A stretch of 64,000 nucleotides of DNA. Origin: Anagrus nilaparvatae (Eukaryota > Arthropoda > Insecta > Hymenoptera > Mymaridae). A program made the translations under genes and the position numbers. The notes beneath the pieces were generated by a model, which had not been told where the DNA came from, ran no database searches, and saw nothing but the letters and a program-made list of their open reading frames with translations. The stretch spans positions 66,308,501-66,372,500 of the forward strand of contig JAKSXM010000007.1 in assembly GCA_022575985.1 (NCBI GenBank), given 5' to 3'. This document shows, piece by piece, positions 42,845 to 53,670 of this stretch (positions are counted from its first letter, which is position 1; each line of letters starts with the position of its first letter).

Positions 42845-44431
42845 ATGTCAGGAAACATCCAGGCTAAAAAATTTTCTCTCGAAACATCCATACACGATGC
42901 AAAGTTTGAACGCCACTTAAAAGTTTTCACTGTAAGAGACGAGTTTAATATATAAGAATTATTTAAACGTTTCGCATCTTCAGAATGTCGAAAAGTGAAA
43001 TACATAATTTTCATTAGTTTAATAGATTCTAGTACTCCTATGACCATGGCTACAGTCAATTATGTTATGAAATAATTAACTTAAGAATTTCCCACTCGAA
43101 ACATCCACACACGATGCAAAGTTTGAACGCCACTTAAAAGTTTTCATTGTGTGAAACATTATTTAAATATTTCAGTTGGAATCGGAAAAGTCATAATAAA
43201 GTATGAGAAAATAACTCAGCATATAAAAAAAGGACAACATGTGCATAGTCAGAAGAAAAATTCTACAATTAATAGAAATAAATTAATAAAAAAAATGACT
43301 GAAATGTATAAATCTGGACAATGGAAATCAAAGGCTTTTTTAAAAGCTTATTCTAAATATAAGTCTAAAGATGGAAATGTTCAGGAAGCTCTCGAAGGTA
43401 AGATTGAATATGCTGAACTTGGCTGGATACCCGAAAAATTTCTTGATCTTTATTCCTTGTAATAATATATAGAATGTTAAAAATTTCTTTCATTATATTT
43501 TCGTGCCAATAATTTAGCAGTGCTTATTGGTTAAATTACCAATACTTTTTAATTTTTGGTTACTTAATTCGTAAAGATTAATTGCACTAAACTTGTAGTA
43601 GATTCGTATTTAATTGCATTATATTTTGCAGCTGGAGAAACTGAAGGTGAAGCAAACTTTGAACTATTTCCGCCGGAGGAGATTCGTTATCAAGAGAATA
43701 ATGAATTTCAAGTAAATGAAGGAGAGAATATTAATAATTTTGAACAAGATGAACAGATGCAACGACTTGACGCTAATTTTACAGATGATCAACTAGCTAC
43801 ACTAAGATGGCAGGAGCTTCAAATGAATGTTGATTTTCAGAGTAACAATGGAACAGAAATTAACAATCAATTTCACAATGATTTAGATGGTTATTCTGCA
43901 TTAAATAACCAACAACAGCAGATATTTGAAATGGATAGACAAGATAAAGATGACAGTGACCCTAAAACTTCATCATTAAACTCTCAGTGGTTCATGTTCA
44001 AGGATAGTGACACTATGTCGATCGCCTCTGATGGGGGGGTTTCAGACGCTGAACGTACTGACGAAGATTCATTTGTAGATTCAAGAGAACAAAGCTCTGA
44101 TGATAAAATGATAGAACATCAAATTTCGAATAAAAAATTAGCAGAAAACAATTATGAGGAAAATAATTCCATTTCCTCAAACAGTGCTGAAGAAGAAAAT
44201 GTAATGGACTATCAAGTTACAATTGAGGAACCCGTGTATGCAGCAAAGTATTGTAGTACTGGAAAAGTAATTCAGATACTAGAACTTGTATATATTGAAG
44301 ATAATAATTCGTGTCAAGTAATACAGACGTTTAATGAATCTAATAATCCAGCAGCTTTCAACGAGCTAGTAACTCGTATTAACATAGAAAACGCACATTG
44401 CCATGACAATCTCGAAGAGATTATTGTATAA
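42845..44431 (+). CDS. spliced unknown acidic protein gene
   Basis: The secure part is two exons: 43176-43397 (acceptor ATTTCAG|, donor GAAG|GTAAGA, phase 1) and 43632-44431 (acceptor TTTTGCAG|, open in phase 1, stop at 44429). Exon 1 is basic (KKGQHVHSQKKNSTINR, WKSKAFLKAYSKYKSKDG); exon 2 encodes about 266 residues that are acidic and Asn/Gln/Ser-rich (SIASDGGVSDAERTDEDS), with a more ordered C-terminus (GKVIQILELVYIEDNNSCQ). An upstream ATG exon at 42845-42931 (MSGNIQAKKFSLETS, donor ACT|GTAAGA) ends in phase 0 and so does not join simply. Part of that exon is duplicated at 43095-43155. Possibly nuclear; family unknown. Confidence 0.55.
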
Positions 44432-45458
44432 GAAATTAAAATTGTAAATTGTATTCTGCTTTTGTTTATGAGTCAATATTTGTTAACTGTATATAACTTT
44501 GTAGAGTCGTGTCTGAAAATGTACTCTAAAGTATGTTTGTTTGGCAGTGTACACAAAAAATATTAATTTTCTCCAATTTTCAACCTTCTAGAGACAATAT
44601 TACAGAGTTTTTAGTTATTTTCAAATTTATGTTTCAAAAGTATAAAAAAATTTGTAGTTTGCTAAAATATAATTGAATATATTTTAAAATTTAATTTTTT
44701 TACACACTTTGACACACATTGACTACTTTCTTAAAATTGGATCAATGATTATAAATATTTAAAAAAAAAAAAAAAAAACTTTTATAGTGAGTGCAGAAAA
44801 AATAGATACTTATAAAACAAGTAAAAAAATATTTGTCGCATTTTTACTTTTCTGGCGTTAATATCTTTACTGTAAAGACTTCAAAATTTCATTCTGCTGC
44901 ATTCAAATTACTTGTATGTAACTTCAAAATATAAAATAATTTATTTTGGAAAAAATTATTTCCAAAAACAACAGCTGCACTGAAAAAAAAAATTCGTTGA
45001 GGAAATATTTCTACTTTCGGCAATTGGAGAATCCGCTAATGGCAAACCAAATTTTTTCAAGAAGCAAGCGGATTTTTTTTTCTTCTCAAACGATGGCAAA
45101 TGACTTAAATTGTAAAGAAAATTAAAACAAAAAATGTTTCTTTTCTGTTAAAAAAAATTCTCAAGAGAAAAAATATTTAAAATCTTTTAAGAATTCTCGC
45201 TTTTTCAAACAATAAAATTAACATATTTAAATTTTTTCTTTATAAAATCTTTCGATACACTTACCAACCATTTATAATTTTTGTATTTTCGAATATTTTA
45301 TGCGAAGAAAAAATATTAATTGTTATAAGAAGTAAAAATAAATGAGATAAAATAAAATTTTTTTATCATTAAGCAATTGATATAATTGCATTTTAGTTAC
45401 TAAATAACAATCATTAAATATGTTAATTTACACCTAGCATCTGCTACCCCCGATTAAC
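44432..45458. other. AT-rich spacer with A20 run
   Basis: Contains a long A-run near 44760. No gene supported. Confidence 0.45.
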
Positions 45459-46156
45459 ATGCTGTTTCCGATACGATGCAGAACAAACGTACACCAAAAG
45501 AATTTTCTAAAATTATCTAATTATCTTCTGCCAAAAAGAAATAACAGATTGTCATTAATCAGAAACGGTAAACATTTAAATTACTTAGACCTAACATACA
45601 TCCTACATCTATTAAAATTAAAATTACCTTACATATTATAGAAAATAAAGACACTAGATAATGCAGTAAAGAAGAAAATATCTTACCCAAACAATCTAGT
45701 ATGCTTAAACATACATCGGAAGTCTTACCTAAAATTATAAATGATCTTGTACCAAAAAGAAAAAGCAGATTATGTTTAACCAGAAATAAAAGTAAATCAA
45801 GTGAAACTTTTTCAGTACAAAACAATAATGTTTCTGTATTAACAGAAAAAATTTCAGCTTCTGAAATGTTAAACGAAAATATTCAATCAGATAATATTAC
45901 AAACCCCTTAGATGAAAATTTAACAGAATTAACAAATAAAAATATTCAATTACCTAATTTAATCTCATCTCCTGCGTTACAGACAGGAGGTGGAACTTCT
46001 AACAATAAAAATTTTCGATTCAATATAATACGAGAATTTGAAAAACATTTAGACAAATTCAATGTTACTGGAGAAGAAACTGTTATAAAAACTAATGAAA
46101 TTCCTAATTGTAAATGTTTTAACATGGTTAGAAACTGCGATGAAAGATGTACGTAG
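45459..46156 (+). pseudogene. decayed ORFs upstream of the Polinton polymerase relic
   Basis: Two ORFs (45459-45641 and 45701-46156) share a repeated motif: LLPKRNNRLSLIRN near 45525 and LVPKRKSRLCLTRN near 45745, so the segment was partly duplicated. The second continues through an Asn/Leu-rich part to ALQTGGGTSNNKNFRFN and a Cys-containing end (CKCFNMVRNCDERC). They directly precede polymerase-like sequence on the same strand and are probably the N-terminal or preceding protein of the same element; I cannot name them. Confidence 0.35.
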
Positions 46157-46179
46157 TTAAATTATGAGAAAAAAGTAAA

Positions 46180-47540
46180 AATGATCAATTATTGGTATAG
46201 CTATTAGGTGTAATAATTTTAGGATCTACTAGTTTAACTTTTAGACCGGCTTCTGATTTAATGTATGAGACAATTGAGGATGATTTATTAATCAAATGAA
46301 AGTTTTGTTCTTTCTGAATTATTCTTATTATCTGTAACTAGAGTGAAGAATATTTGTGGAAAAGGTCGAAATAGAAAAAATGATTCCATAGAAACACTAT
46401 CAAAGAAATCAGTTATAAGAATTACTAATGACGACTTATGTCTTTCGGAGCCATAATTGTTGGTGAATATTACTTCAGAAAAAATAAAATTGATAAACAT
46501 ATATCTCGAAAAGAGTCTCAAAAATTAAGAACCAATAATGAACAAAAGATTCAATCTTTACATGTATTAAAAAATACCATTCAAAACGTTCCAGCTAATA
46601 ATTAAGGTTTTAAAATCTTTATTTGGACATGGAGTTGATCCTGTATTTAATGGTGTCAAAATAATTGAAGAAAATAATAAATTGATACTTATTATATGAT
46701 GAAAGTAAAACAGCAGGTTGGAGCAGGTTGGAGCAGGTGAGAATAAATATTTTTGTTTATTCTGTAACAAGGCATATAAAACAGTTAACGGTCATAAATG
46801 TGTTCACAATTGTTCAAGATGTTTTTCTATATCAATTTGTCAAATTACTGAAAAAAGAATCATATGTAACCACTTTAATATAGTTTTTTAGTGAAAAATG
46901 TTTTGGAAATCATAAAACTACAACAACGTTTTAGTAAAAAAACTATCTGTGAAAAAGTAAACTTTTGCAAAAAATATCTTAAGCCAGTTAATGTTGAGAA
47001 AGGAAAACATGAATGTGGGATATACTATTCTAAAGGGTGTCATATTAAATATAAGAGTGACGAATTATACTTTATGCAGATTTCAAAAGTAAAAAAAATA
47101 TAAAAAGAAAACATTGTTTTATTTTTACGATCTTAAGACACGCCAAGGTGAAGATGATACCTTTATGGTCATCTTACAGCTAAAATACATATTGTAAATT
47201 TATGTGTTTATGAAATTTATTCTCAAACAAGTTGCAACGATTGTATCGACAATGATAATATTACTCAGCGATGTGAAACATGTGGGGTACGTGAGTTCAT
47301 GTTTAATAAAGATCCTGTAAGATCCTTTATAAATTTATGTCTTGAAATTTATGTCACAAAGATTATAAAAGTATAAAAAAATTATTTGATGTAACGATAA
47401 TTTCAGGTTACGGAAAAAAGGCTCATTGTATTTCAAACTTCCCAACCATGCCTATTTCGCTAAAGAAGAGACATTAGCAGAGAAGAAAAAGAATTCCCCG
47501 TTAAAATTACAAAAAATTAATGCAGGCGTGAAAGGTTTTT
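46180..47540 (+). pseudogene. Polinton/Maverick protein-primed DNA polymerase B relic
   Basis: Scattered over all three plus frames are pieces in the order found in Polinton PolB: a SVIRITNDDLCL segment, a Cys/His-rich region (FCLFCNKAYKTVNGHKC, CSRCFS; then CEKVNFCKKYLKP and HECGIYYSKGC), the exonuclease I region (FYFYDLKTRQ near 47118), and a second Cys cluster (CNDCID, CETCGVREFMF near 47240-47310). The acid pair of the exonuclease motif is D-x-K, not D-x-E. Frameshifts and stops are numerous, and polymerase motifs A-C were not found, so it is truncated. A 70-codon ORF at 46891 is one surviving piece. No integrase, capsid or packaging ATPase was recognised nearby. Confidence 0.6.
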
Positions 47541-48855
47541 TTTTTAAATTAAAATTATAATTTAAGAAATAAAAAATTAATTTTTTTTCTTATTTCTTAA
47601 GCATACTATAAACCTGCTGTACTTAAAACATTAAAAAATCAGTTCAAAATAAAAGCCCCCTTGATATTGATTCTGATTCAGAGCATATACTACTATATCA
47701 GAAACATCTACGATTTTAATTGGTATAATATATTTATAATTATTATTTAAAATTTTTTTATCTATTGAACTAAGTTATTTTTTGTTGCATTTTTAACTTA
47801 GAGTTAGGTATTATGAGGGACTGTATTTTAAATTTTAAACTTCTTCTAAATAAGCTTATTCATGGAGTTAATAGTTTGAATGATCTAACAGCTGCTTGAA
47901 GTTCAAATTGTAGGAACTTATTATTTTTATGTAATCAATTGTTATTCATAAAAGTATATAAATATAGTAATTCTTTATTTATTTTTCACATTTAAGGCTC
48001 TTAAGAAATAAGTCAGTTCCAAGGAAAAATAATATAAAAAAAAATAAAAAAAATAATATAACTGAACAAATTATTTCAAATAAGCTCCAGAACCCTGGGC
48101 AAAGTAACATCAACAATCGACCAAAAATAATACGTTTTCAAAATTTTATCTACCTGTTAATACTATAATAAATTTTTATTCAATTTAAATTCATATTATA
48201 AATCATTTAAACTAATGCATTTTCATTATTTGAAGCAAGGACCGATTTCGATTCCAAAATAATAATAAACTTTTTTTTGTCATTCTTATACAAAAACAAT
48301 TTGAGTAGTCGCTAATTCGACAACAGCCTGTGGATGCTATTTTTGTAACGGCTAATTTGGAATATAGCCCTCAAACATACCCATGGAAATAATGGGTTAT
48401 TTCCAAAAACGTATTATTGTTGTATAAGAGACCAGAGGGAAATACCAAATGGAAAAAAACTACCAAACGAAGAAGAAATATCCAAAGTAGAAAATCCTAA
48501 ACAAAATAATGCTATGAAACTTTTAAAATTTATGAGATTAAAATTTTCCACAATTCAATAATAAAAATTTATTTTTGATGCATAATTTATTTAAAAACAT
48601 TTTACTATTTTTAAAAAATTACAATTTTTACAACTAGTGGGCCTTAAAGGCATATCTTACCACTGTACTGAACAAAATTACATAAAACCGGCGTTAAAAT
48701 GAAGAAAACGAATTTTGGAACATAACTATCGTACACTCGCCTTCATTAATGGCTTAAAAACTAATTCCACAATAATTATATGCTTTAATAAGGGTAGACA
48801 TTTTTTATTCTTTTTTTTTACTTTTTATATTTATATACACGTGTTTATTTATAAA
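47541..48855. other. spacer, possibly further element debris
   Basis: No assignable ORF. A weak inverted pair (AATAATACGTTTT near 48127 and AAAACGTATTATT near 48406) may mark a small element. Confidence 0.4.
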
Positions 48856-49580
48856 TTTTGTTATCAGATTAGAAATCATAATAATAAAAATAAACGTTTG
48901 CTAAAAATACATATATTATATTTTAGAAAACTATCAAAGAATTGTTAATCCAAACGACTTAATTTTACTAGCAGGAGATCAAAGTGATGAGCCGATGGAT
49001 TTGGAGAATATTAATAGGGTACCTATGGAGATTGATGAAAATGGTAAATGTTAAAATTATAATTATTTTATATTTTTTATTAAATTATTACATACCCAGT
49101 TTGCCTGTATTTTCAAGTATTTGGTTGAAATATCAAGCAGTATAAGAAAATAAGTGTAAGTGTTAGGGATAAAATGCGTTATTCCAAGTTTTTAACGCAT
49201 TGCATTATCCGCACTTGTTAACGCAAAGTAATATATACTCTCATGTCTCTTAAATGCATTAAACAGGTCTTTTAAGGGATTGCGCTAACCATCGGATTTA
49301 TAGCATGCTTTTTTTATTTTACTTTCTGTTTATTTAAATTTCTTAAAATTAATGATTAAATGTTTTATAATTTAATAATTGAAATTTTGTTATCAGTGTA
49401 GAAATCATAATAATAAAAGTAAACGTTTGCTAAAAATACAAATATTTTATTTTAGAAAACTATCAAATAGGGTATCTATGGAGATTGATGAAAATGGTAC
49501 GTGTGAAAATTATTAATATTTTATATTTTTTATTAGATTATTTCATACATAGGTTGCTTGAATTTTCAAGTATTTGGTTG
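48856..49580. repeat. tandem duplication of an exon with flanking intron (48856-49130, 49382-49580)
   Basis: The second copy repeats ATAATAATAAAARTAAACGT, the acceptor TTTAG|AAAACTATCAAA, the exon end GGAGATTGATGAAAATG and the following intron, but lacks 76 nt of exon, giving a 41-nt exon that is not a multiple of three. One or both copies adjoin a small fold-back (GGTTGCTTGAATTTTCAAG). Confidence 0.8.
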
Positions 49581-50375
49581 AATTTTTAAACAGTTTTCTA
49601 TATTTTTTGCTTTAAAATTCAAACAATCAGCCTAACATTGTAAAATATTAAAATAAATTTTTAAAATTTTAACAGGTAGATATGTTGATTCTTCAATAAA
49701 TAATTTTGAAGATTACAACAAAACCTCTCCTATATAGCCTACTTGGAAAAGCTGTATACCTGACAATGATCCTGGTATAATGAATTACGTAACAGCATCA
49801 ATTTTCGATAGATGCTGGAGAGATTCCATTTCAACAGAAGAGATGTACAGTGAATTGGATAAGGTTCAAAGAGAGTTGATTTTTGAAGATGAGGAAGGAC
49901 ATGATGTTACTATGAAGGATATTCCAATTTCTTCACAAGGTTAGTATAAAAATGATATTCATATAACCTAAACTAACCTAATCTAACCTAATTAACTTAA
50001 TAAAATTTAAAGAAAAAAAACTTAAAAATAATGTCATAAACTCATATTTAAAAAAAAAAATTTTTTTTAAACTTTAAAATAATCTTATAAACTCATATTT
50101 TTTCCACAGAAATTATTGATAATATTGTTTTAATGGAGGAAGAGGATAAAAATGATTTAACAAGAAGACGAATTCTTTTGGTTGGGAAACATAATAATGC
50201 TGTTCAAGAACTGAGAAATACTCATGTTGAAGAGTTAAGACAAATGACGATTGGGCAAGAGAGAGAATTCCTAATGCTGCGCTCCAGACAAAATCATGAT
50301 TATGATCTGCTACACTTAGAACATGTAAAGGAGTTAGTAAAAACTATAGTAAATAAATATTTCCGAAATACTTAA
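48927..50375 (+). CDS. three-exon unknown coiled-coil gene (48927-49043, 49676-49939, 50110-50375)
   Basis: Exon A (117 nt) is phase 1-1 and reads IVNPNDLILLAGDQSDEPMD then VPMEIDEN. Exon B (264 nt) is phase 1-1 with NYVTASIFDRCWRDSIS and a TAG at 49735-49737. Exon C opens after TTCCACAG| in matching phase and ends with TAA at 50373; it has TRRRILLVGKHNNAVQEL and REFLMLRSRQNHDYDLLHLE, a predicted coiled coil. All junctions are GT-AG. A start exon upstream is missing. The C-terminal exon matches the frameshifted copy at 33.2 kb, and exon A resembles the end of the 31261 exon. The single TAG suggests a pseudogene, or an allele or sequence error. An 80-aa ATG ORF at 50133 lies in exon C. Function unknown. 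Confidence 0.55.
49551..49636. repeat. 86-bp hairpin of the AAGCAAAGCAACC family in an intron
   Basis: AGGTTGCTTGAATTTT at 49551 faces AAAATTCAAACAATCAGCCT ending near 49633. A partial relative is at 49101-49140. Confidence 0.5.
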
Positions 50376-50483
50376 TCATCCTGAAGTTTTTATTCTAAAT
50401 GCAGAATTGTTAGAAAATACCAATTTAGATATCTTCTATATCTTAATTAATCATTACAAAATAAAATATTCAGTATTTTGTTA

Positions 50484-50996
50484 TTCAGAAAATTTTAGTG
50501 TTCACAAACACTACTTCTAGTACTATGTTTAGATCATAATATTTGTAGTGAATGTGCAAAATTATCTTAATATTCACTTGATGAATTTATTGCACTAAAT
50601 GAAGAAAGTAATGTAACTACTGAAGACATATTTTATTTATGCTCAAGTAAATATGTCATAAAGACAGCCGAAAACGTTTATTTATATGAAGATCCAAGTA
50701 ATGAGCGATTAATATCCATGAATTTTTCTAATGATTTAGAATTTAAAGCCCGGAGATCATTTTACGAACTCTTTTCTAATAATAATGCAAATATTTTTAT
50801 AAGATTAAATGATTTTGCAAATTGTTTGCAATTTAAATACACACGTTATTGTGCAAGTGGTTTTTATTTTAGTGAAGGTGTTATGCAGTACTTACTGCTA
50901 AGATGTACATGTATTTTAAATAATTGCATCTTAATGGATGCAAGGATTAAAGGAAAGACAATGAAGGAACCTATTAGGAAGGAAATTATTTTGTAA
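50484..50996 (+). pseudogene. unknown ORF with one stop
   Basis: The frame from 50571 to the TAA at 50994 is open (141 codons; ATG at 50718, 92 aa). Upstream in the same frame, across a TAA at 50568, is LDHNICSECAKLS, reminiscent of the C-x-H...C-x2-C end of a RING finger, though too little is present to assign. The rest includes RRSFYELFSNNNANIFIRLN and a Cys-rich LLRCTCILNNC. It follows the 48927-50375 gene on the same strand and may be a separate decayed gene or a 3' part. Confidence 0.35.
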
Positions 50997-51002
50997 TGAA
51001 GG

Positions 51003-51251
51003 AAAAATTGGATAATTATTTTAAAAAAAACGCTTTGTACCGAGCTGTAACATACGATTACCTAAAATTTGAGGCAAAAAAAATATATTTTATAAAAAAC
51101 TGAAAGCTCAACATGGGTTATAATTGCTAACCCATGTTGAGCCTTCAGTTTTTTATTAAGTAAATTTATTTTTGGCTCAAATTTTAGGTAATCGTATGTT
51201 ACAGCAATCGTATGTACGAAGCGTTTTTTTAAAAATAATTATCCAATTTTT
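51003..51251. mobile_element. 249-bp fully palindromic MITE
   Basis: AAAAATTGGATAATTATT at the left end is inverted at the right, and pairing continues through CGCTTTGTAC, GTAACATACGATTACCTAAA and GCTCAACATGGGTTA to the centre. No coding capacity. Confidence 0.8.
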
Positions 51252-51772
51252 TTATTAATACAAAAAACTGTACTTGTGACGCGTCAGTTACGCCAAACTC
51301 CGACCTCCTCTTAAGGAAACTAGTGTTTAGGTTGGTCAGTTTTGACTGAAAGTTAAAAAGCTAGTTTCCTTAAATAACTTACTAAAATTCAGTCCGTGTA
51401 AATGTAGTCTATGTAGCATATGAAAATATTAACAATGCAACTTTGTTAACTGTATGAGTGTAAATTTTTTGTATTATTTATTTCTGTATATAATTTGTCT
51501 CTTTCTAACTTATTTTATATTTTGGGTGTTTTCGAAAAAGATAAGTAAAGTGAATTTCAGTTGGCATTCGTAATTTTTGCTAGTGAAAAGGGGGGAAGTG
51601 ATGTGTTTTAGTTTCGAACGAGGGCCGAGCATTTGACTCAAACTAGAGGTCGCGACTATAGCAAAGAATTGTTTATTCGTTCATAATTATATGAGCTGAA
51701 TAAACACAACAGATTTATTGAAGAATAAAATTGAAAAATTAAAAGAAAATTTATAGCTATCATGAAAAATAA
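51252..51772. other. spacer with a short hairpin
   Basis: AAGGAAACTAG at 51313 faces CTAGTTTCCTT at 51362. No gene supported. Confidence 0.45.
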
Positions 51773-52000
51773 TTAAAGAAAAGCAATCAAGTAAATAATC
51801 AAAGTTGCCTGCTGGGATACAGTGACTGGAAAGTACGAGAGAACGTTACCTTATTCGACGATGAAAAGTTTAAGCTGGCCAAGGAGGATAGCCATTTCGA
51901 GCAAAAGAAACAATTACTAGATCGTGCAAACGAGCTCGTAGATGATGCTATTAAAAACACACCTTTACCTAAGAATTCTAAAGCTCCAACACGTAAGTAA
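51773..52000 (+). CDS. candidate exon, unknown
   Basis: Open for 75 codons with no ATG: CLLGYSDWKVRENVTLFDDE then KEDSHFEQKKQLLDRANELV, ending at TAA or, if spliced, at ACAC|GTAAGT (51992). Composition is protein-like and less AT-rich. The G-x-S-x-W-K start recalls retrotransposon gag openings, but that is only a resemblance. Confidence 0.3.
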   Translation, partial: LKKSNQVNNQSCLLGYSDWKVRENVTLFDDEKFKLAKEDSHFEQKKQLLDRANELVDDAIKNTPLPKNSKAPTRK

Positions 52001-52326
52001 GGGAAATAGAAGAAAAAAAATTAGGAAAATAGAGTAAATTCCAATATGTTCGCACCATATGTAGTTCATTTGCATTTGCACTATATGTGGTGCGATTATA
52101 ACGGGGCTAGAATTACTTTTTCTTGTATGTTTTGTACAGGTCTTTTTATCTTATCTGTTATGTAAATATTTGTTTCTGCTATGTACTTTTTTTTATCTAT
52201 AAGTTATGTAAATATTTTTTTAATCTTTTAATCTGTATTATAATTTATAAGTTATGTGAATAAAATGACAAATGTCATGTATAATGATGATGTAGCAATG
52301 ACATGTAGAAAAATGAAAGAGTAATA

Positions 52327-52662
52327 TAGATTACTTGTACTTGTATGTTTGTATGTGCTTGTATATACAGGATATGTTCTTTGTTCTTTGATCAATAATA
52401 TCTTGTTTTCAGTAGACAAGATATTGTTGAACAAAGAACAAAGAACATATCTTTTATCGACTTATGTACGTATAAAAGCTATGATGTGGTGCGAGCAGGG
52501 CTAGAATGTTCTATTACTTGTTCATGTATTTTTGTAAAGGAAAGGATGTTTGTAATGTGATAAGAGTAATGTAGATTACTTGCAAATAAGATTATTGCTG
52601 ACTGAACAAAGAACAAAGAACATATCCTGCACAAACATACAGGTAATCAAGATTAAAAAATT
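52327..52662. repeat. repeat R, uninterrupted copy
   Basis: Begins TAGATTACTTGTACTTGTAT and ends ACAGGTAATCAAGATTAAAA. It contains a strong hairpin at 52374-52453 (GATATGTTCTTTGTTCTTTG against its inverse). The other copy is split by the P element: 54426-54469 and 58770-59080. The target octamer here reads TATATACA (52362-52369). Confidence 0.9.
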
Positions 52663-53190
52663 TTTGTTCAATAATATCTCGTTTTCAGTAAACAATATAT
52701 TATTGAACAAAGAACATATATCTTTTATATTATTCTTATGTATGTAAGGTATGATAATCAATAAATATTAATCTAATATTATAAGCGTTCTGTTTTATTG
52801 TGTGCCCTAGCCTTGTATACGTCCCAAAGGTAAAATTACGCCTAATAAAGAATAAAGAATAAATACATATATGTACGTTACTAAATATTAAAGTTTTAAA
52901 TTACGTTATTTTCGCACTAAATATGGTGCATTTACGTTTGAACCAGAATTGGTGGTAATTCGACGGAATTCAAAATTATTATTATTTTAGTATAAAAGCA
53001 AAGAAATTATTGAATAAGGAACATGTAATCGTCTATAAACTAGAACATAATAAATAGATTTATTTTAATACAAATTCTGTTTTATCAACTTTGATTAAAT
53101 TTGAAATTTCGCTAGATAGATAGATGGAATAGTAGAGATCTCTACCAGATGTCGCGTACGTAGAGTCAGGTTAGTTGATAAAAGAGATTG
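52663..53190. other. AT-rich spacer with hairpin pieces
   Basis: A further hairpin resembling that of repeat R lies at 52664-52720. From 53083 a ~100-bp segment (with CAGATGTCGCGTACGTAGAG) is the first of two direct copies flanking the palindrome below. Confidence 0.5.
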
Positions 53191-53458
53191 TGTATTTTAA
53201 TAAATTTATTTTTATTATAAATTATTAAATTACATAAATAATATTTATTACCAGAACATTATTTACGTAGTACAGATTAAAGAATTCTAGTCGTATCGTG
53301 TTTGCACCATTTACGGTGCATACACGAATAAACTACATGTGGTGCAAACACGATACGACAAAAATTCTTTAATCTGTACTACGTAAATAATGTACTGGTA
53401 ATAAATATTATTTATGTAATTTAATAATTTATAATAAATAGATTTATTTTAATACACA
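53191..53458. repeat. 268-bp palindrome between direct repeats
   Basis: Arms pair from TGTATTTTAATAAATT to GTTTGCACCATTTACGGTGC and back. It sits between two direct copies (53083-53190 and 53457-53555) sharing TTCTGTTTTATYAACTTTG and CCAGATGTC. The central GCACC...GGTGC motif also occurs at 52050, 52915 and 54050-54170. Confidence 0.8.
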
Positions 53459-53670
53459 TTCTGTTTTATTAACTTTGTTTAAATTTAAAATTTCGCGCTT
53501 AAATTAGATGCAGAGAGCTCCACCAGATGTCACGTATGTAGGGTCAGGTTAGTACGCGCCATCGTTTTACTCAGTCTGTAAGTGAACGTCGCCGTGTTCA
53601 GAACGCATTAAATTCTAGTAATAGAGTATCGTTTTATTTAGTTAAAGTGTAAAAGTGTAAACTAAAAAAG

